This document shows positions 63,187-64,000 of a stretch of DNA of 64,000 nucleotides, in pieces; positions within the stretch are counted from its first letter, which is position 1; each line of letters opens with the position of its first letter. A model generated the notes under the pieces. The model had not been told where the DNA came from. It did no database searches and saw only the letters and a program-made list of their open reading frames with translations. Origin of the DNA: Haemaphysalis longicornis (lineage: Eukaryota > Arthropoda > Arachnida > Ixodida > Ixodidae); the NCBI GenBank assembly GCA_013339765.2, contig CM023450.1:190172688-190236687 (forward strand), written 5' to 3'. A program made the translations under genes and the position numbers.

Positions 63187-64000
63187 GACTCGCGCGCAGC
63201 GCTGAGCTAGAGAGAGAGAGAAAGAGAGAGAATAAAGTTTCGTTATTGAGAAAAAAATAATGAACGCGCCATAAAATTTGTGAGAGGGGGGCAGATGCGT
63301 TGACGCGTAAGTGTATCATATCCTCTTCGCAGTGGAGTGACGCGGTGCCGTGTCCACTGCATCAGTGATCCATTCAATAGTGAATTAGAAAGCTGAAACC
63401 GGCGTTGTGCCTGGTTTCTAAATTGAGAATATTTCAAAAGTTAAGGAACACACACGTAATTCCTTCAGCGCCGCAAAAATTTATGCGCCCATGTCATAAT
63501 GTCACAACCGTGTATGTACGAAACTGGTATAGAGATATAGAGTCGTGTTAGGAGCATGTGTATACGCCACGATACAGGTTACTCCTTATTGTGATGGGTT
63601 CACCAGGCTGGCAATTCCCCTAACTCATGAGTCGCTGGCAGGCCACGAAGACGTGGTCATCTGAGAAGCAGAGCTCGGTTAAGGAAATTCCGCTCACTTT
63701 GGGGAGGAGTTTCTGAAAATCTCTAACCTTATTTCGTGCTATTTTAGTGACTAATTTTCAGACGGAAAAACCCCGAGTCTAAAACGTGGAAACACGTCCT
63801 TTCTTCTTGAATTAACCTTCTTACAGGTTAAAACAGTGAATAACTTGGTTTCGTTTCACAATTTTCTTGAAGTTACGTCAAACGTGCAAACTGATTCGAT
63901 AACTCTACGGGCATAATGAATATCACAGGATTTCGGGAAACAAGTTTCACATAGAGGTCATTCATGTATCCGCGTTAGTAATTTAATGTTTGGAGTCCTA
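63187..64000. other. Spacer with short GA microsatellite
   Basis: An AG repeat lies at about 63209-63232. Beyond it I see only AT-rich sequence with short frames and no motif. Confidence 0.55.

Overview
The window is repeat-dense arthropod nuclear DNA, most likely from a hard tick (Ixodidae); the genus cannot be decided. The main reasons are a tRNA-derived SINE of the type known from ixodid ticks (Ruka-like, 51287-51506), 3' ends and proteins of tick-type I, CR1 and RTE LINEs, BEL/Pao and Ty3/Gypsy elements, AT-rich spacers and a 100-N scaffold gap (52075-52174). I found no host gene I can support. Nearly every conserved protein is a broken piece of a transposable element. No tRNA, rRNA, CRISPR or bacterial-style operon is present.

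Layout. 1-7 kb: 5'-truncated RTE LINE (minus, 2885-4140), a Gypsy solo LTR (5265-5682) and a GC-rich SINE-like block ending near 6268. 7-11 kb: decayed I-clade LINE E (minus). 11-22.4 kb: a nest in which a minus-strand BEL/Pao element (integrase, RNase H, RT, protease, gag, LTR remnant) is split by two plus-strand I-clade LINEs: LINE A (13848-15060, deleted) and near-complete LINE B (15789-21435, with a recognisable target-site duplication in the BEL gag). 22.5-23.8 kb: ORF1 fragment of LINE C (minus). 24-32.6 kb: mostly unassigned spacer, with a 27-bp LINE stub flanked by a perfect 15-bp duplication (27116-27172) and a GC-rich LTR-like block (28285-29130). 32.6-33.9 kb: CR1-type 3' end. 34.4-35.2 kb: LINE J (minus), a relative of LINE D. 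35.8-35.9 kb: long inverted repeat. 36419-42373: complete-length but dead Ty3/Gypsy element with two LTRs and ATAT target duplication. 43-45.2 kb: SINE piece, then the 5' half of a CR1-type LINE. 45247-52074: a 6.8-kb element with perfect 15-bp terminal inverted repeats, inserted in the CR1 endonuclease gene. 52.2-57.1 kb: spacer with simple repeats. 57.2-63.2 kb: I-clade LINE D, broken by a dispersed repeat that also occurs at 30.2 kb.

How the parts relate. The elements form layers. BEL was hit by LINEs A and B; the CR1 element was hit by the 6.8-kb inverted-repeat element, which itself contains a 660-bp foldback and a SINE; LINE D was hit by a short repeat. Most catalytic centres that can be read are mutated (Gypsy integrase, BEL RNase H, RT motifs of LINEs B and E, CR1 endonuclease), so these are fossils. 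The least explained object is the 6.8-kb inverted-repeat element (H): its termini are sharp, its subterminal DNA is packed with TTGAG/CAATTG motifs, and no transposase is recognisable inside it.
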